NCBI GenBank assembly: GCA_009692205.1
Contig: SHZR01000020.1
Location: 1 to 48,610 of the forward strand
Direction: 5' to 3'
Length of the DNA: 48,610 nucleotides
Source of the DNA: Gemmatimonadota bacterium
GTDB taxonomy: Bacteria > Gemmatimonadota > Gemmatimonadetes > Longimicrobiales > Gaopeijiaceae
Each line of letters opens with the position of its first letter. Positions within the stretch are counted from its first letter, which is position 1. A program made the translations under genes and the position numbers. Of this stretch, positions 5,863 to 14,627 are shown piece after piece. The notes beneath the pieces are model-generated. The model was not told the origin of the DNA, did no database searches, and saw only the letters and a program-made list of their open reading frames with translations.

Positions 5863-7184
5863 GCGGTCTGCCGCGTGCCCTTTCCTGACGACTGCGGTGA
5901 CATCATCTCGGCCTCCACGGTCTCGGGGTCGACCATCGGCTGCCACACCTGCATGGCAGGGAAGGTCGAGAGGAACCACCGCACTGCACCGATATACAGC
6001 CCGAGGAACATCAGGCCGATGAGCGGATGCCAGATCGTGAAGATCGGATCGCCCTCGTGGTGGAGCGACGGCGCGACCATTCCGTAGCGCTCGAGCCAGA
6101 GGCCGAGCAGGATCACCGAGGTGAACGTCGCGAGCAGCGCGGGCTTCATCTTGGACTTCCTACCCATGAGCCCCGCGAACGGTACGACGAAGCACAGCAC
6201 GATGACGAGCGCCGAGTAGGCGCCCCAGGTCTCACCGGAACGGCGGATGATCCAGGCCTGCTCCCAGGGCAGCTTGCCGTACCAGATCACGATGTACTGA
6301 CCGAAGAACAGGTAGGTCCAGAACACGGTCAGGCCGAAGCACAGCTTGCCGAGGTCCCAGCGCTGCTGGAGCCCGATGCCGTGCGCGATGTCCTTGTCCT
6401 TGGTCCTCAGGTAGACGCTCCAGAGCGCCGTCGCCGCGGTGCCGCCCCAGAGCGCGCCCATGAAGAACCACGGGCCCATCATGGTGCTGTACCAGTGGGG
6501 CTCGAGCGACATGACCCAGTCGTACACGATGACGGTCATGCCCACCGCGTACACGAGCACGAACACGGGTGCGATCGTGGTCATGCGCTTGTAGCTGTTG
6601 ACCTCCTCCTGCTCCTGCCCCATCCACCCCTGCGTCAGCCGCTCGCGCCAGGCGGAGCGTGACGCGTCATCGCCCGCGGCCTCCTGCGAGAGCCCCATGT
6701 CGGGTCGCAGCGCGTGGTAGACGAAGTAGAGCGCGATGCCGAACAGGAGACCGACGAGCACCAACTGCCGTGTCACCAGGAACGGCATGTTGAGCCAGGC
6801 AGCCTTCTCCTGGACGAGGGCGTCGGTCTCCATCATCGCGACCCACGGGAAGTAATCCCCGCCGAGGCTGAGCATGGGGAGCAACAGCACGAACGAGATC
6901 GGCAGGAACGCCGAGAACGACTGGCTGACACGGCGCGTCGACCAGTTCCACTTGGCCTTCACGATCCACGTAGCCACCGCGTGGAGCATGCCACCGATGG
7001 CGATGCTGGTGAAGAAGAGCCAGTTGGCGACATAGCTCGTCCAGGCAGACGCGGAGTCCTGCCCGAGGCGCACGACGAACGCGCCGAGGCCGACCACGAA
7101 GAGCGCGCCGACGATCATGTTGGCCGTGCTGGAGCGCGGCAGGTACCGAACCGGGATCTCGGCGGGAGCGTAGAAGGTGGCCAT
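5859..7184 (-). CDS. actF: Alternative complex III subunit ActF (membrane, NrfD-related)
   Basis: A 441-residue multispanning protein with about ten hydrophobic helices, for example MIVGALFVVGLGAFVVRLGQ near the N-terminus. It resembles the quinol:cytochrome c oxidoreductase ActF subunit, the shorter paralogue of ActC within the NrfD/PsrC superfamily. In ACIII the two NrfD-like subunits form the membrane core with a quinol-binding site. It is the last act gene, four bases after actE, and is coupled to the FKBP gene by an ATGA overlap. A C-terminal tail of about 25 polar residues follows the last helix. Confidence 0.9.
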   Translation of the reverse strand: MATFYAPAEIPVRYLPRSSTANMIVGALFVVGLGAFVVRLGQDSASAWTSYVANWLFFTSIAIGGMLHAVATWIVKAKWNWSTRRVSQSFSAFLPISFVLLLPMLSLGGDYFPWVAMMETDALVQEKAAWLNMPFLVTRQLVLVGLLFGIALYFVYHALRPDMGLSQEAAGDDASRSAWRERLTQGWMGQEQEEVNSYKRMTTIAPVFVLVYAVGMTVIVYDWVMSLEPHWYSTMMGPWFFMGALWGGTAATALWSVYLRTKDKDIAHGIGLQQRWDLGKLCFGLTVFWTYLFFGQYIVIWYGKLPWEQAWIIRRSGETWGAYSALVIVLCFVVPFAGLMGRKSKMKPALLATFTSVILLGLWLERYGMVAPSLHHEGDPIFTIWHPLIGLMFLGLYIGAVRWFLSTFPAMQVWQPMVDPETVEAEMMSPQSSGKGTRQTA

Positions 7185-7188
7185 GGCC

Positions 7189-7806
7189 TTAGTTCCCCGC
7201 CTGCGTCTGGAGCTGCCGTACGTAGTTCACGACGTGCCAGCGGTCGAAGTGGGAGAGGCGGCTGCCGTACTCGGGCATGAGCCCTCGGCCGACGCGCATC
7301 ATCGCGTAGATGTAGGCGTCGCTATAGGCCGCCACGATGGGGCCCGACAGGTTATACGCGGGCAGCACCGGGTGGAGCGCGGCGATGTAGGCGCCCGTCC
7401 CGACGCCCGTCGGGCCATGGCAGACGACGCAGTAGCGCAGGTAGAGCTGCTCGCCGCGCGCGAGGGACTCGGGATCAGTGGGGTCGGTCGGGTTCACGAG
7501 CCCCTGGATCACGGGTGCGCCGACGCCGGGCACGCCCAGGTCGACCTGTGTGAACGGCGGGATGTACACGCCCTCGGGCTGGCCGATGTTCACCTCGCCG
7601 TCCGCTGCCGGATAATTCCCGGCCGCGAACGGCACGGAGCCGACCGGCGCCGGCCGCGTGTTCTCGTAGGGATCGAACGAGCGTTGGTCGCGCATCGAGC
7701 GGCCGAAGACGAACACGAGCGCATCGTCCATCGGCTTGCAGCCGGCGAGCGTCACGAGCGCGAGCGCGCAAACGACCGGCCGCATGATGCTGGACGGGTT
7801 ACGCAT
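7189..7806 (-). CDS. actE: Alternative complex III subunit ActE, mono-haem cytochrome c lipoprotein
   Basis: 205 residues. The leader ends LVTLAGC (lipobox Cys about 23), consistent with a lipid-anchored periplasmic cytochrome. The haem site is CVVCH at 126-130, and the likely axial Met lies in GRGLMPEYG at about 177. Family knowledge: ActE is the mono-haem subunit that hands electrons from ActA to the oxidase or to soluble cytochrome c. It overlaps the end of actD by 8 bases. An internal ATG at residue 8 is an alternative start closer to the signal peptide. Confidence 0.9.
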   Translation of the reverse strand: MRNPSSIMRPVVCALALVTLAGCKPMDDALVFVFGRSMRDQRSFDPYENTRPAPVGSVPFAAGNYPAADGEVNIGQPEGVYIPPFTQVDLGVPGVGAPVIQGLVNPTDPTDPESLARGEQLYLRYCVVCHGPTGVGTGAYIAALHPVLPAYNLSGPIVAAYSDAYIYAMMRVGRGLMPEYGSRLSHFDRWHVVNYVRQLQTQAGN

Positions 7807-8335
7807 GGGTGGGCGCTCCTTCGCGGAGCTCGATCGGCTCCTGCGCCTTCAGAATGCGCCGCGCCTCGTCGAGCCGGGCGCCCTCGGCATCCACGTAGAC
7901 GCCATAGCGCCCGGCTGTGAACTCGGGGTCATACATCACGTCGGGCTTCAGGTTCGGGATCCGGCTGAGCAAGAACATGCCGATGATGGTCGAGAGCGCA
8001 CCGAAAAGGACCATCATCTCGAAGGTGATGATGATGTAGGGCGGAATCGACATGATCGGCTTGCCGCCCACGACGAGCGGCCAGTCGAGCGACGTCCAGA
8101 CCGGGAACGCGAGCCCGGTCGCGGCACCCGTGAGACCGCCCACGAGCGTCCACACGCGCACGGGGCTACGGCCGTAGCCGAGCGCATGCTCGATGTGGTG
8201 GTCGGGGTAGGGCGCATATGCCTTCGGCCGGAAGCCCGCTTTCTTCAGGGCCTCGATCGCGTCGATGGTCGAGTCGAGGTACTCGTACGAAGCCAGGATG
8301 CCTACTCCAACTGCGGTTCCAACTGCGGTGCTCAT
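7799..8335 (-). CDS. actD: Alternative complex III subunit ActD (DUF3341)
   Basis: 178 residues with the DUF3341 pattern. A soluble N-terminal part (GILASYEYLDSTIDAIEALK and KAYAPYPDHHIEHALGY) is followed by two transmembrane helices (TLVGGLTGAATGLAFPVWTS and YIIITFEMMVLFGALSTIIG) and a short cytoplasmic tail. ActD is a small structural membrane subunit of ACIII without cofactors. Its ATG overlaps the actC stop (ATGA). Confidence 0.9.
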   Translation of the reverse strand: MSTAVGTAVGVGILASYEYLDSTIDAIEALKKAGFRPKAYAPYPDHHIEHALGYGRSPVRVWTLVGGLTGAATGLAFPVWTSLDWPLVVGGKPIMSIPPYIIITFEMMVLFGALSTIIGMFLLSRIPNLKPDVMYDPEFTAGRYGVYVDAEGARLDEARRILKAQEPIELREGAPTHA

Positions 8336-9717
8336 CCGTGGGCCTCCAAGCTCTTCTTCCTACGCATCGGCGGGGGCATGACCTCTTTCAGCTCTTGGAT
8401 GGCCACGGGCGGGAGCAGCCTGGTGAACAACAGGAACCAGAAGCCGAACCAGCAGAAGCTCCCCAGGAGGATCGTCATCTCGACGATCGACGGTCGGTAG
8501 AGGCCCCACGCGAACGGCTCGTACTCGTGGCTGAGCGAGACGACGACGATCACGTAGCGCTCGAACCACATGCCGATGTTCACGAAGATCGTGATCACGA
8601 AGAGAGCCGGAATCGAGTGCCGCACGCGCTTGAACCACAGCATGATCGGCACGAGGCCGTTGCAGGTGAGCATGATCCAGCTAGCCCACCAGTAGTTGCC
8701 GAACACGCGGTTCCAGAACGCGGTGCGCTCGATCTCCTCGCCGCTGTACCAAGCGAGGAAAAACTCCGACAGGTAGGCGTAGAACACGATGAGCGACGTG
8801 AGCAGCATCAGCTTCGCCATCGCATCGAAATGCTTCGTGGTCAGGTACGCCTCGAGCCCGAAGATCTTCCGCATGGGTACCACGAGCGTGATGACCATGG
8901 CGATGCCGCTGAAGATCGCGCCGGCGACGAAGTAGGGCGCGAAGATCGTCGTGTGCCAGCCCGGCACGATGGACATGGCGAAGTCCCAAGACACGACCGA
9001 GTGCACGGAGAGCACCAGAGGCGTCGCAAGGGCCGCCAGGAATACGTACGCGTTGCCGAAGTGGTGCCACTGCGAGTCCGTGCCCTGCCATCCCAGCGAG
9101 ATCAACTGGTAGAACTTCTTCCGGAGCCCCGTCGCGCGGTCACGGGCGGCGGCGATGTCCGGGATGCAGCCGATGAAGAAGAACGTCGCTGACACGGTGA
9201 AGTACGTCGTGATCGCGAACACGTCCCAGACGAGCGGAGACTTGAAGTTCGGCCACAGGAACCGCGAGTTCGGATATGGGATCAGCCAGTAGGCGTGCCA
9301 GAGGCGGCCGACGTGGATGAGCGGGAAGAGCCCCGCGGTCATCACTGCGAACACCGTCATCGCTTCCGCCGCGCGGTAGATCGACTGCCTCCACGGCGCT
9401 CGGAACAGGAACAGAATCGCCGAGATCAACGTGCCGGAGTGCGCGATACCGACCCAGAAGACGAAGGTCGTGATGTAGACGCCCCACCCGACCGGTGACG
9501 TGAGGCCTGCCACTCCGATCCCGTAGGGGACCTGAATGAGCAGCCACGCGCCGAGGAAGAGGCCGACGCCCGTCGCGGCCACCCCGAAGAGGATCCACCA
9601 GCCCTTGCCGGGCGTCTTGAGCGCCCTGAGGACGTCGCGGTTGACGTCGTCGAGGCGGTGGAGATCCGGATGCGCTAATGCGCCCCGCTCGACGACCTCC
9701 TTCTCCGAGGTCGCCAT
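8332..9717 (-). CDS. actC: Alternative complex III subunit ActC (NrfD-like quinol-binding membrane protein)
   Basis: From the ATG at 9717 the product is 461 residues. It has about ten transmembrane helices and the NrfD/PsrC features of the larger ACIII membrane subunit, for example WVGIAHSGTLISAILFLFRA and SVHSVVSWDFAMSIVPGWH. It interacts with the iron-sulfur part of ActB and carries a quinol site. The ATG shares one base with the actB stop (TGATG), so translation is coupled. The open frame extends to 9903 but that stretch is antisense-like composition inside actB and is rejected as coding. Soluble N-terminus of about 45 residues. Confidence 0.92.
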   Translation of the reverse strand: MATSEKEVVERGALAHPDLHRLDDVNRDVLRALKTPGKGWWILFGVAATGVGLFLGAWLLIQVPYGIGVAGLTSPVGWGVYITTFVFWVGIAHSGTLISAILFLFRAPWRQSIYRAAEAMTVFAVMTAGLFPLIHVGRLWHAYWLIPYPNSRFLWPNFKSPLVWDVFAITTYFTVSATFFFIGCIPDIAAARDRATGLRKKFYQLISLGWQGTDSQWHHFGNAYVFLAALATPLVLSVHSVVSWDFAMSIVPGWHTTIFAPYFVAGAIFSGIAMVITLVVPMRKIFGLEAYLTTKHFDAMAKLMLLTSLIVFYAYLSEFFLAWYSGEEIERTAFWNRVFGNYWWASWIMLTCNGLVPIMLWFKRVRHSIPALFVITIFVNIGMWFERYVIVVVSLSHEYEPFAWGLYRPSIVEMTILLGSFCWFGFWFLLFTRLLPPVAIQELKEVMPPPMRRKKSLEAHG

Positions 9718-12700
9718 CAGACGTGCCCCGCTTCGACTTCGTGGAACGTCACCTTCCTCAGGTAATTCACCGCCGGCTGCGTGTTGATCACGACGTCGAG
9801 CACGCGGTACGTCCGCTCGCTGGCGACGACCTGCGTCACGCGCGCGTTGGGGTCGCGGATGTTGCCGAAGACGATCGCCTCGGCCGGGCAGCTCTGCTCG
9901 CACGCCGGCACGACCTCGCCGTCACGCACCGGGCGGCGGTCCTCGAGCGCGGCTCGGTTCTCGGCCTCACGGATGCGCTGCATGCAGAAGCTGCACTTCT
10001 CCATGACGCCGTTGTCGCGCACGGTGACGTCGGGATTCCACTGCCAGTTGAGCGGCTCGGGGATCGCGTCCGTGTATCGGTACCAGTTGAACACGCGGAC
10101 CTTGTACGGACAGTTGTTCGCGCAGTACCGGGTGCCGACGCAGCGGTTGTAGATCTGCGCGTTCACGCCCTCGGGCGTGTGGTACGTAGCGAACACGGGG
10201 CAGACCGGCTCGCATGGCGCGTTGTTGCAGTGCTGGCAGAGCATCGGCAGGAAGCGCACGTCGAGGTCGCTCGCCTGAGTCGCGTCCACGTGCTCGTAGT
10301 AGCGCTCGATGCGGATCCACATCATGTCGCGGCCCATGCGGACCTGGTCCTCACCCGTCCACGGCACGTTGTTCTCGGCCTGGCAGGCGGTGACGCACGC
10401 GCTGCAGCCGGTGCACTTGTCGAGGTCGATCGCCATCGCCCAGCGCGGGCCTTCGTGGGCGTCGGCGTACATGCCGTAGCGCGAGCCCTCCAGCGGGAAC
10501 GACGCGGGCGAGCCATCCTCGGCGGGCACGGGAATGAACCCGCCGCCGCCCTGGAGCTCCATCAGCTCCTCGTGCTCTTCCTCGGCCGCCGGCTCCTGGC
10601 CGAGCAACGCGAACTGGACGGCGGGTGCGATCGGCCGGTCGTGCTGGTCGCCGGCAGAGCCGTCGACGGTGGCCAAGCGCATGCCGCGGCCCGTCGCCTC
10701 GACGGTGACGGTCGTCGCGAGCGTCACCATCGCTCCTGACGGCTGTTCGGCGGAGGCCGGCAGAAGGTCGAGCGCGTTGACGCCGTGCCCGTCCGCGTAA
10801 CGGCCCATCGAGGTATGTCCGGCGCCCATCGCGAGCGCCACGACGTCCTCACGGATCCCCGGATACAGCCAGAGCGGAACCTCGACCGCGCCGTGCGGTG
10901 AGGTCACCGACACGAGGTCGCCGTTCCTGAGCCCGCGTGCCTCGGCCGTGACTGGATTGATCTCGAGCCAGGAGTGCCAGACGATCTTGGAGACCGGGTC
11001 GGGCAGCTCCTGCATCCACGGGCTGTTCGCGAACTCGCCGCCCGCGAAGCGGGACGACGGGTGCACGACGAGGGTCAGGTCCCCGCTGCCGTCGAACGCC
11101 GGCGTGTCGAACGCGAGCGCGCGGTCGGGGGCGCGGAGCTCGGGCGCCGCGGCTGCCGGCATGGCGTGGGTGACCGACCCGGTCCGGAGGGCCTCGCGCC
11201 ACATGGCCTCGAAATCGCCCATGGCAGCATCGTGCATCGCCATGTGCGCCGAGCGCAGGTACTCGTAGAACGTCGCCGACGCCTGGGCCGTCCCGTTGAG
11301 GGCGAGCACTGCGAGCAGCACGTCTCCGGCCTGCTTGGAGTCGAACATCGGCACCGCCGACATGACCGGCTGCTGGATCGCCATCACGCCCGGGCGCGGC
11401 ATCGAGTCGCCCCAAGCCTCCAGGAAGTGCCGGTCCGGCAGCACGAGGTCCGCGAGAGCGGCCGTCTCGTCCATCGCCGAGGAGAACGAGACCTTGAACG
11501 GCACCCGCTCGAACGCCGCGAGGAAGCCCGCGGCTGCCGGGAGCGAGTACGCCGGGTTGGCGCCGTGTACGATCGCGACGCCGATGTCGCCTGCAGCCAT
11601 CGCCGCGATCGCGCCCTGCATCTCGGCCATCGGGTTCGCCGCGGCCGAGCTCACGGTGTCGTAGTGCACCGTGCGGCCGACGTTGCCGGCCACGTGGTTC
11701 AGGATCATGACCGCGAGGTTCGCCGCGGTCGCATTCCGGTGGTGAGCGCCCACGCCCGGGCCGAGCGCGAGGCTCGCACCCTCGGAGCGGAAGCGCTCTG
11801 CCAGCGCCATGATCGCCTCTTCGCTCACCCCCGCCGCCTCGGCGGCGCTCGCGGGACTGTACGCTTGGAGAAGGCTTGCGTACGGGCCGGCCGCATCGGG
11901 TCCGGCGATCGCCGAGGCGATGCCGAGCGCGACCGCGGCTTCAGAGCCGGGCCGGATCGGGATCCACTCGTCGGCGTTCAGACCCGTCAGCGACAAGCGT
12001 GGCCCGAGGAACACGAAGCGCCCCTTCGAGCCCTCTTCGTCGTTCACCGCGCTCATGCGCGCGAGGCCCTTGTTGTGCTCGACGGGAGACGCGCCCGTGT
12101 CGATGAAGTCGTATCCGAACGAGACGAGCAGCCGCGCCGCGCCGATGTCGTAGCGCGGAATGCTGGAGACGCCGTAGGCGATGCGCGCGGCCTCGAGCAG
12201 CGGCGCGTCCGACACGGCGTCGTAGTCGACCCGGAGGCCCCCGAGCGCCGCCACGAACTCGTCGAGCAGGCGACTCATGGTCGGGCCGGTGTGCCCGGTC
12301 ATGAGCAGCACGTCCCCGCCGTCCACGACATTCTGCGGGTTGCGGGCCCTGCGCAGGCGCGCCGCCAGGAGTCGCTCGGCCTCGTCCCACGTGCCCTGCC
12401 GGAAGACGGCGCCTTCGCGGATCATGGGGCCGTGGAAGCGGTCCGGGTTGTAGAGGTGCTGGAGGGTCGCGTGCCCGCGCGAGCAGATGCCGCCCTGGGA
12501 GACCGGGTGCGAGGGGTTGCCCTCGACTTTGACCGCGCGACCCTCGCGCGTCCGCACCCACATGCCGCACTCGGCGGCGCAGCCGCCGCAGACCGTCGTA
12601 TACCAGGTCGCGACGCCCGGGGTGATCTCCTCGGGGGCGACGACGTAGGGGAGGAGCTTCTCGACGTCCTGGGTGGAGCAGCCCGTCAGGGTCGCCCCCG

Positions 12701-12776
12701 CTCCGGTGACCCCGACGACCTTGAGGAAGTCACGGCGTAGGATGCCGTCGGCGCGCTCCGCGAGATCTCTCGACAT
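9717..12776 (-). CDS. actB: Alternative complex III subunit ActB, molybdopterin-like plus iron-sulfur fusion
   Basis: 1019 residues, the usual fused form. The N-terminus has a twin-arginine motif RRDFLK and the sequence LTGCS, which also fits a lipobox. Residues about 60-750 resemble the molybdopterin oxidoreductase fold, beginning with a Cys cluster (CGGCAAECGMW, CSRGH). In ACIII this domain is not known to bind Mo. The C-terminal part is a four-cluster ferredoxin-like domain: CTGCSACVTACQ (about 785), CQHCNNAPCEPVC (about 845), CVGTRYCANNCPYK (about 880), CSFCMQ (about 925) and CEQSCP (about 958). It passes electrons from the membrane quinol site to the haem subunits. The start lies 32 bases after actA. 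Confidence 0.93.
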   Translation of the reverse strand: MSRDLAERADGILRRDFLKVVGVTGAGATLTGCSTQDVEKLLPYVVAPEEITPGVATWYTTVCGGCAAECGMWVRTREGRAVKVEGNPSHPVSQGGICSRGHATLQHLYNPDRFHGPMIREGAVFRQGTWDEAERLLAARLRRARNPQNVVDGGDVLLMTGHTGPTMSRLLDEFVAALGGLRVDYDAVSDAPLLEAARIAYGVSSIPRYDIGAARLLVSFGYDFIDTGASPVEHNKGLARMSAVNDEEGSKGRFVFLGPRLSLTGLNADEWIPIRPGSEAAVALGIASAIAGPDAAGPYASLLQAYSPASAAEAAGVSEEAIMALAERFRSEGASLALGPGVGAHHRNATAANLAVMILNHVAGNVGRTVHYDTVSSAAANPMAEMQGAIAAMAAGDIGVAIVHGANPAYSLPAAAGFLAAFERVPFKVSFSSAMDETAALADLVLPDRHFLEAWGDSMPRPGVMAIQQPVMSAVPMFDSKQAGDVLLAVLALNGTAQASATFYEYLRSAHMAMHDAAMGDFEAMWREALRTGSVTHAMPAAAAPELRAPDRALAFDTPAFDGSGDLTLVVHPSSRFAGGEFANSPWMQELPDPVSKIVWHSWLEINPVTAEARGLRNGDLVSVTSPHGAVEVPLWLYPGIREDVVALAMGAGHTSMGRYADGHGVNALDLLPASAEQPSGAMVTLATTVTVEATGRGMRLATVDGSAGDQHDRPIAPAVQFALLGQEPAAEEEHEELMELQGGGGFIPVPAEDGSPASFPLEGSRYGMYADAHEGPRWAMAIDLDKCTGCSACVTACQAENNVPWTGEDQVRMGRDMMWIRIERYYEHVDATQASDLDVRFLPMLCQHCNNAPCEPVCPVFATYHTPEGVNAQIYNRCVGTRYCANNCPYKVRVFNWYRYTDAIPEPLNWQWNPDVTVRDNGVMEKCSFCMQRIREAENRAALEDRRPVRDGEVVPACEQSCPAEAIVFGNIRDPNARVTQVVASERTYRVLDVVINTQPAVNYLRKVTFHEVEAGHV

Positions 12777-12808
12777 CGACTACGCTCTTTGGCCGGTTGG
12801 ATGGGGCA

Positions 12809-13429
12809 TCAGTAGTGGCACACCGCGCAGTCGGTCGACGCCTGCTGCACGCCTTGCTCGTTCGGCTGCCGGTGGCAGTCGATGCACCAGCCCATGTTGC
12901 CGCCGCCCCACACGGGACCGTTGTCATTCACGCCCGGGTCGACCCCGAAGAGGGCCCTACCAATGCCCGTGCGCGTCTGGATGCCCTCGGCTCCGACCTG
13001 CTGGATCTCACCGTGGCACTGCTGGCAGGCCAGTCCCGCTGCGATGTGGCGCATGTGCGGGAAGTGGGCGTGATCGGAGATCTTGTAGAGGCGGACCCAT
13101 GGGATCGGCTCGCCGCTCTCCACGTACTCCTCGATCTTCGCGACTTCCTGCGGGTTGGTGCGGCCGGGGATCACCTGATGGCAACCCCAACAGGTCGCGA
13201 CGGACGGGATTCCCGCATCCACGGAGCGCTCCGCCGAGAAGTGGCAGAACTGGCAGTCCATATTTGCCTGCCCTTCCTCGGACCCCGCGTGGAGGTTGTG
13301 CGGGAAGGCGATCGGCTGGATCGAGGCGCCTTCAGCCTCGGCCTCTCCACCACCGCCCTGGACGAACGCGACACCCGCGAGCGCGATGAGCACACCCGCG
13401 AGGCCACCGATCAGCCAGTTCTTTCTCAT
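12809..13429 (-). CDS. actA: Alternative complex III subunit ActA, pentahaem cytochrome c
   Basis: 206 residues. An N-terminal signal/anchor helix (WLIGGLAGVLIALAGVAFV) is followed by five haem c sites: CQFCH (59-63), CWGCH (80-84), CQQCH (135-139), CIDCH (182-186) and CAVCH (201-205). The last is one residue from the C-terminus. Non-haem His residues at 44, 120, 122 and 125 are candidates for axial ligands. It is the first gene of the act operon and faces moxR across 214 bases, so the operon promoter must lie there. Pentahaem ActA is the defining cytochrome subunit of ACIII. Confidence 0.92.
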   Translation of the reverse strand: MRKNWLIGGLAGVLIALAGVAFVQGGGGEAEAEGASIQPIAFPHNLHAGSEEGQANMDCQFCHFSAERSVDAGIPSVATCWGCHQVIPGRTNPQEVAKIEEYVESGEPIPWVRLYKISDHAHFPHMRHIAAGLACQQCHGEIQQVGAEGIQTRTGIGRALFGVDPGVNDNGPVWGGGNMGWCIDCHRQPNEQGVQQASTDCAVCHY

Positions 13430-13608
13430 CCGCCGAATTGCTCCTGGACGAAACGTCGCGCCATGGATCCCCTGCGATGACTACGGGCGCTGAATGGGGC
13501 GTTTCCGCTACGGGCAGAACGCTTGTGACGAATCGGAACATGGCCCCTGAGCGGCCTGAACCTACCTGGCGCCCTAGGGGGGGTCAAGGCGGCATCTGAG
13601 CCGTTTGC

Positions 13609-13620
13609 GAGAACATTCTC
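13609..13620. promoter_or_regulatory. GAGAA-CA-TTCTC inverted repeat upstream of moxR
   Basis: A perfect 5-bp inverted repeat with a 2-base spacer, 23 bases upstream of the moxR ATG, in the 214-base divergent region shared with actA. It may be an operator. It is short enough to arise by chance and I cannot match it to a known regulator box. Confidence 0.25.
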
Positions 13621-13643
13621 CCAAGAGTTAGGGTACCGCCGCC

Positions 13644-14627
13644 ATGGCCGATCCGAGCGCAACCGCACCCACCCGAGAAGCTCGTCCGTCGCTCGAGCTT
13701 CTCGATCATCTGGTTCAGGAAGTCGAGAAGGTCTTCCACGGCAAGCGCGGGGTCGTGAGACTCGCCCTAGCCGCCCTTCTCGCTCGGGGGCACGTGCTCT
13801 TCGAGGACGTCCCGGGTGTGGGCAAGACCACGCTCTCCCACGCCCTCGCGAAGGCGCTCGGGCTGGGCTTCCGCAGAATCCAGTTCACCGCGGACCTCCT
13901 GCCCTCGGACGTGCTGGGCATCTCCGTGTACAACCCGCTCACGGCCACGTTCGAGACGCGACCGGGACCGATCTTCACCAACGTCGTGCTCGCAGACGAG
14001 ATCAACCGCGCGCCTCCGCGCACGCAGAGCGGCCTTCTCGAGGCGATGCAGGAAGGGACCGTCACCATCGACGACCGCACGTTCGAACTTCCGCGGCCCT
14101 TCCTCGTCATGGCCACGCAGAACCCGCTCGAGCACCACGGGACGTACCCGCTGCCCGAGAGTCAGCTCGACCGCTTCCTCATGCGCATCACGATCGGCTA
14201 CCCGGACGACGAGGCCGAGCGGCGCATCCTCTCCGAGAACGCGGCCCACGAGCCGGTGATGGACCGGCTTCAGACGGTGCTCCAGCCCACCCAGGTCGTG
14301 CAACTCCAGAAGCGCATCGACGAGGTGGAGGTCGATCCCGCGATCCTCGACTACCTGATGGCGATCGTGCACGCCACGAGAGCCACGCCGAAGCTTCGCA
14401 TGGGCGTGAGCCCGAGGGGCAACATGGCGCTCCATCGGGCGGCGAGGGCGTTCGCGCTCACGCAGGGGCGTACGTATCTCGTTCCCGACGACATACGCTC
14501 GCTCGCGATTCCGTGCCTCGCCCACAGGATCCTGCCGGCGGGCGCTTCGGGCACGACGCTCGACGCGCACGACGAGGCCGCCTCGATTCTGGAGGGCCTG
14601 CTCGAGGAGATCGAGGCGCCGGTGTGA
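13644..14627 (+). CDS. MoxR-family AAA+ ATPase
   Basis: 327 residues, standard MoxR length. Walker A lies at about 54-63 (EDVPGVGKTT), Walker B in NVVLADEINRAPP, followed by RTQSGLLEAMQEGTVTIDD, sensor 1 region FLVMATQNPLEHHGTYPLPE and the C-terminal lid domain. MoxR ATPases act as chaperones, usually inserting metal or activating VWA/DUF58 partner proteins encoded beside them. Here the next genes are an SLC13 transporter, a DUF58 protein and a transglutaminase, all with overlapping ends, so it heads a four-gene operon. Confidence 0.92.
   Translation: MADPSATAPTREARPSLELLDHLVQEVEKVFHGKRGVVRLALAALLARGHVLFEDVPGVGKTTLSHALAKALGLGFRRIQFTADLLPSDVLGISVYNPLTATFETRPGPIFTNVVLADEINRAPPRTQSGLLEAMQEGTVTIDDRTFELPRPFLVMATQNPLEHHGTYPLPESQLDRFLMRITIGYPDDEAERRILSENAAHEPVMDRLQTVLQPTQVVQLQKRIDEVEVDPAILDYLMAIVHATRATPKLRMGVSPRGNMALHRAARAFALTQGRTYLVPDDIRSLAIPCLAHRILPAGASGTTLDAHDEAASILEGLLEEIEAPV

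Noticed and set aside
9718-9903. N-terminal extension of actC
   Set aside because: Overlaps the end of actB in another frame and does not look like protein; the ATG at 9717 gives the normal ActC N-terminus and a TGATG overlap.
10974-12740. 588-residue open frame antisense to actB
   Set aside because: His/Arg-rich shadow sequence without family motifs; actB is unambiguous.
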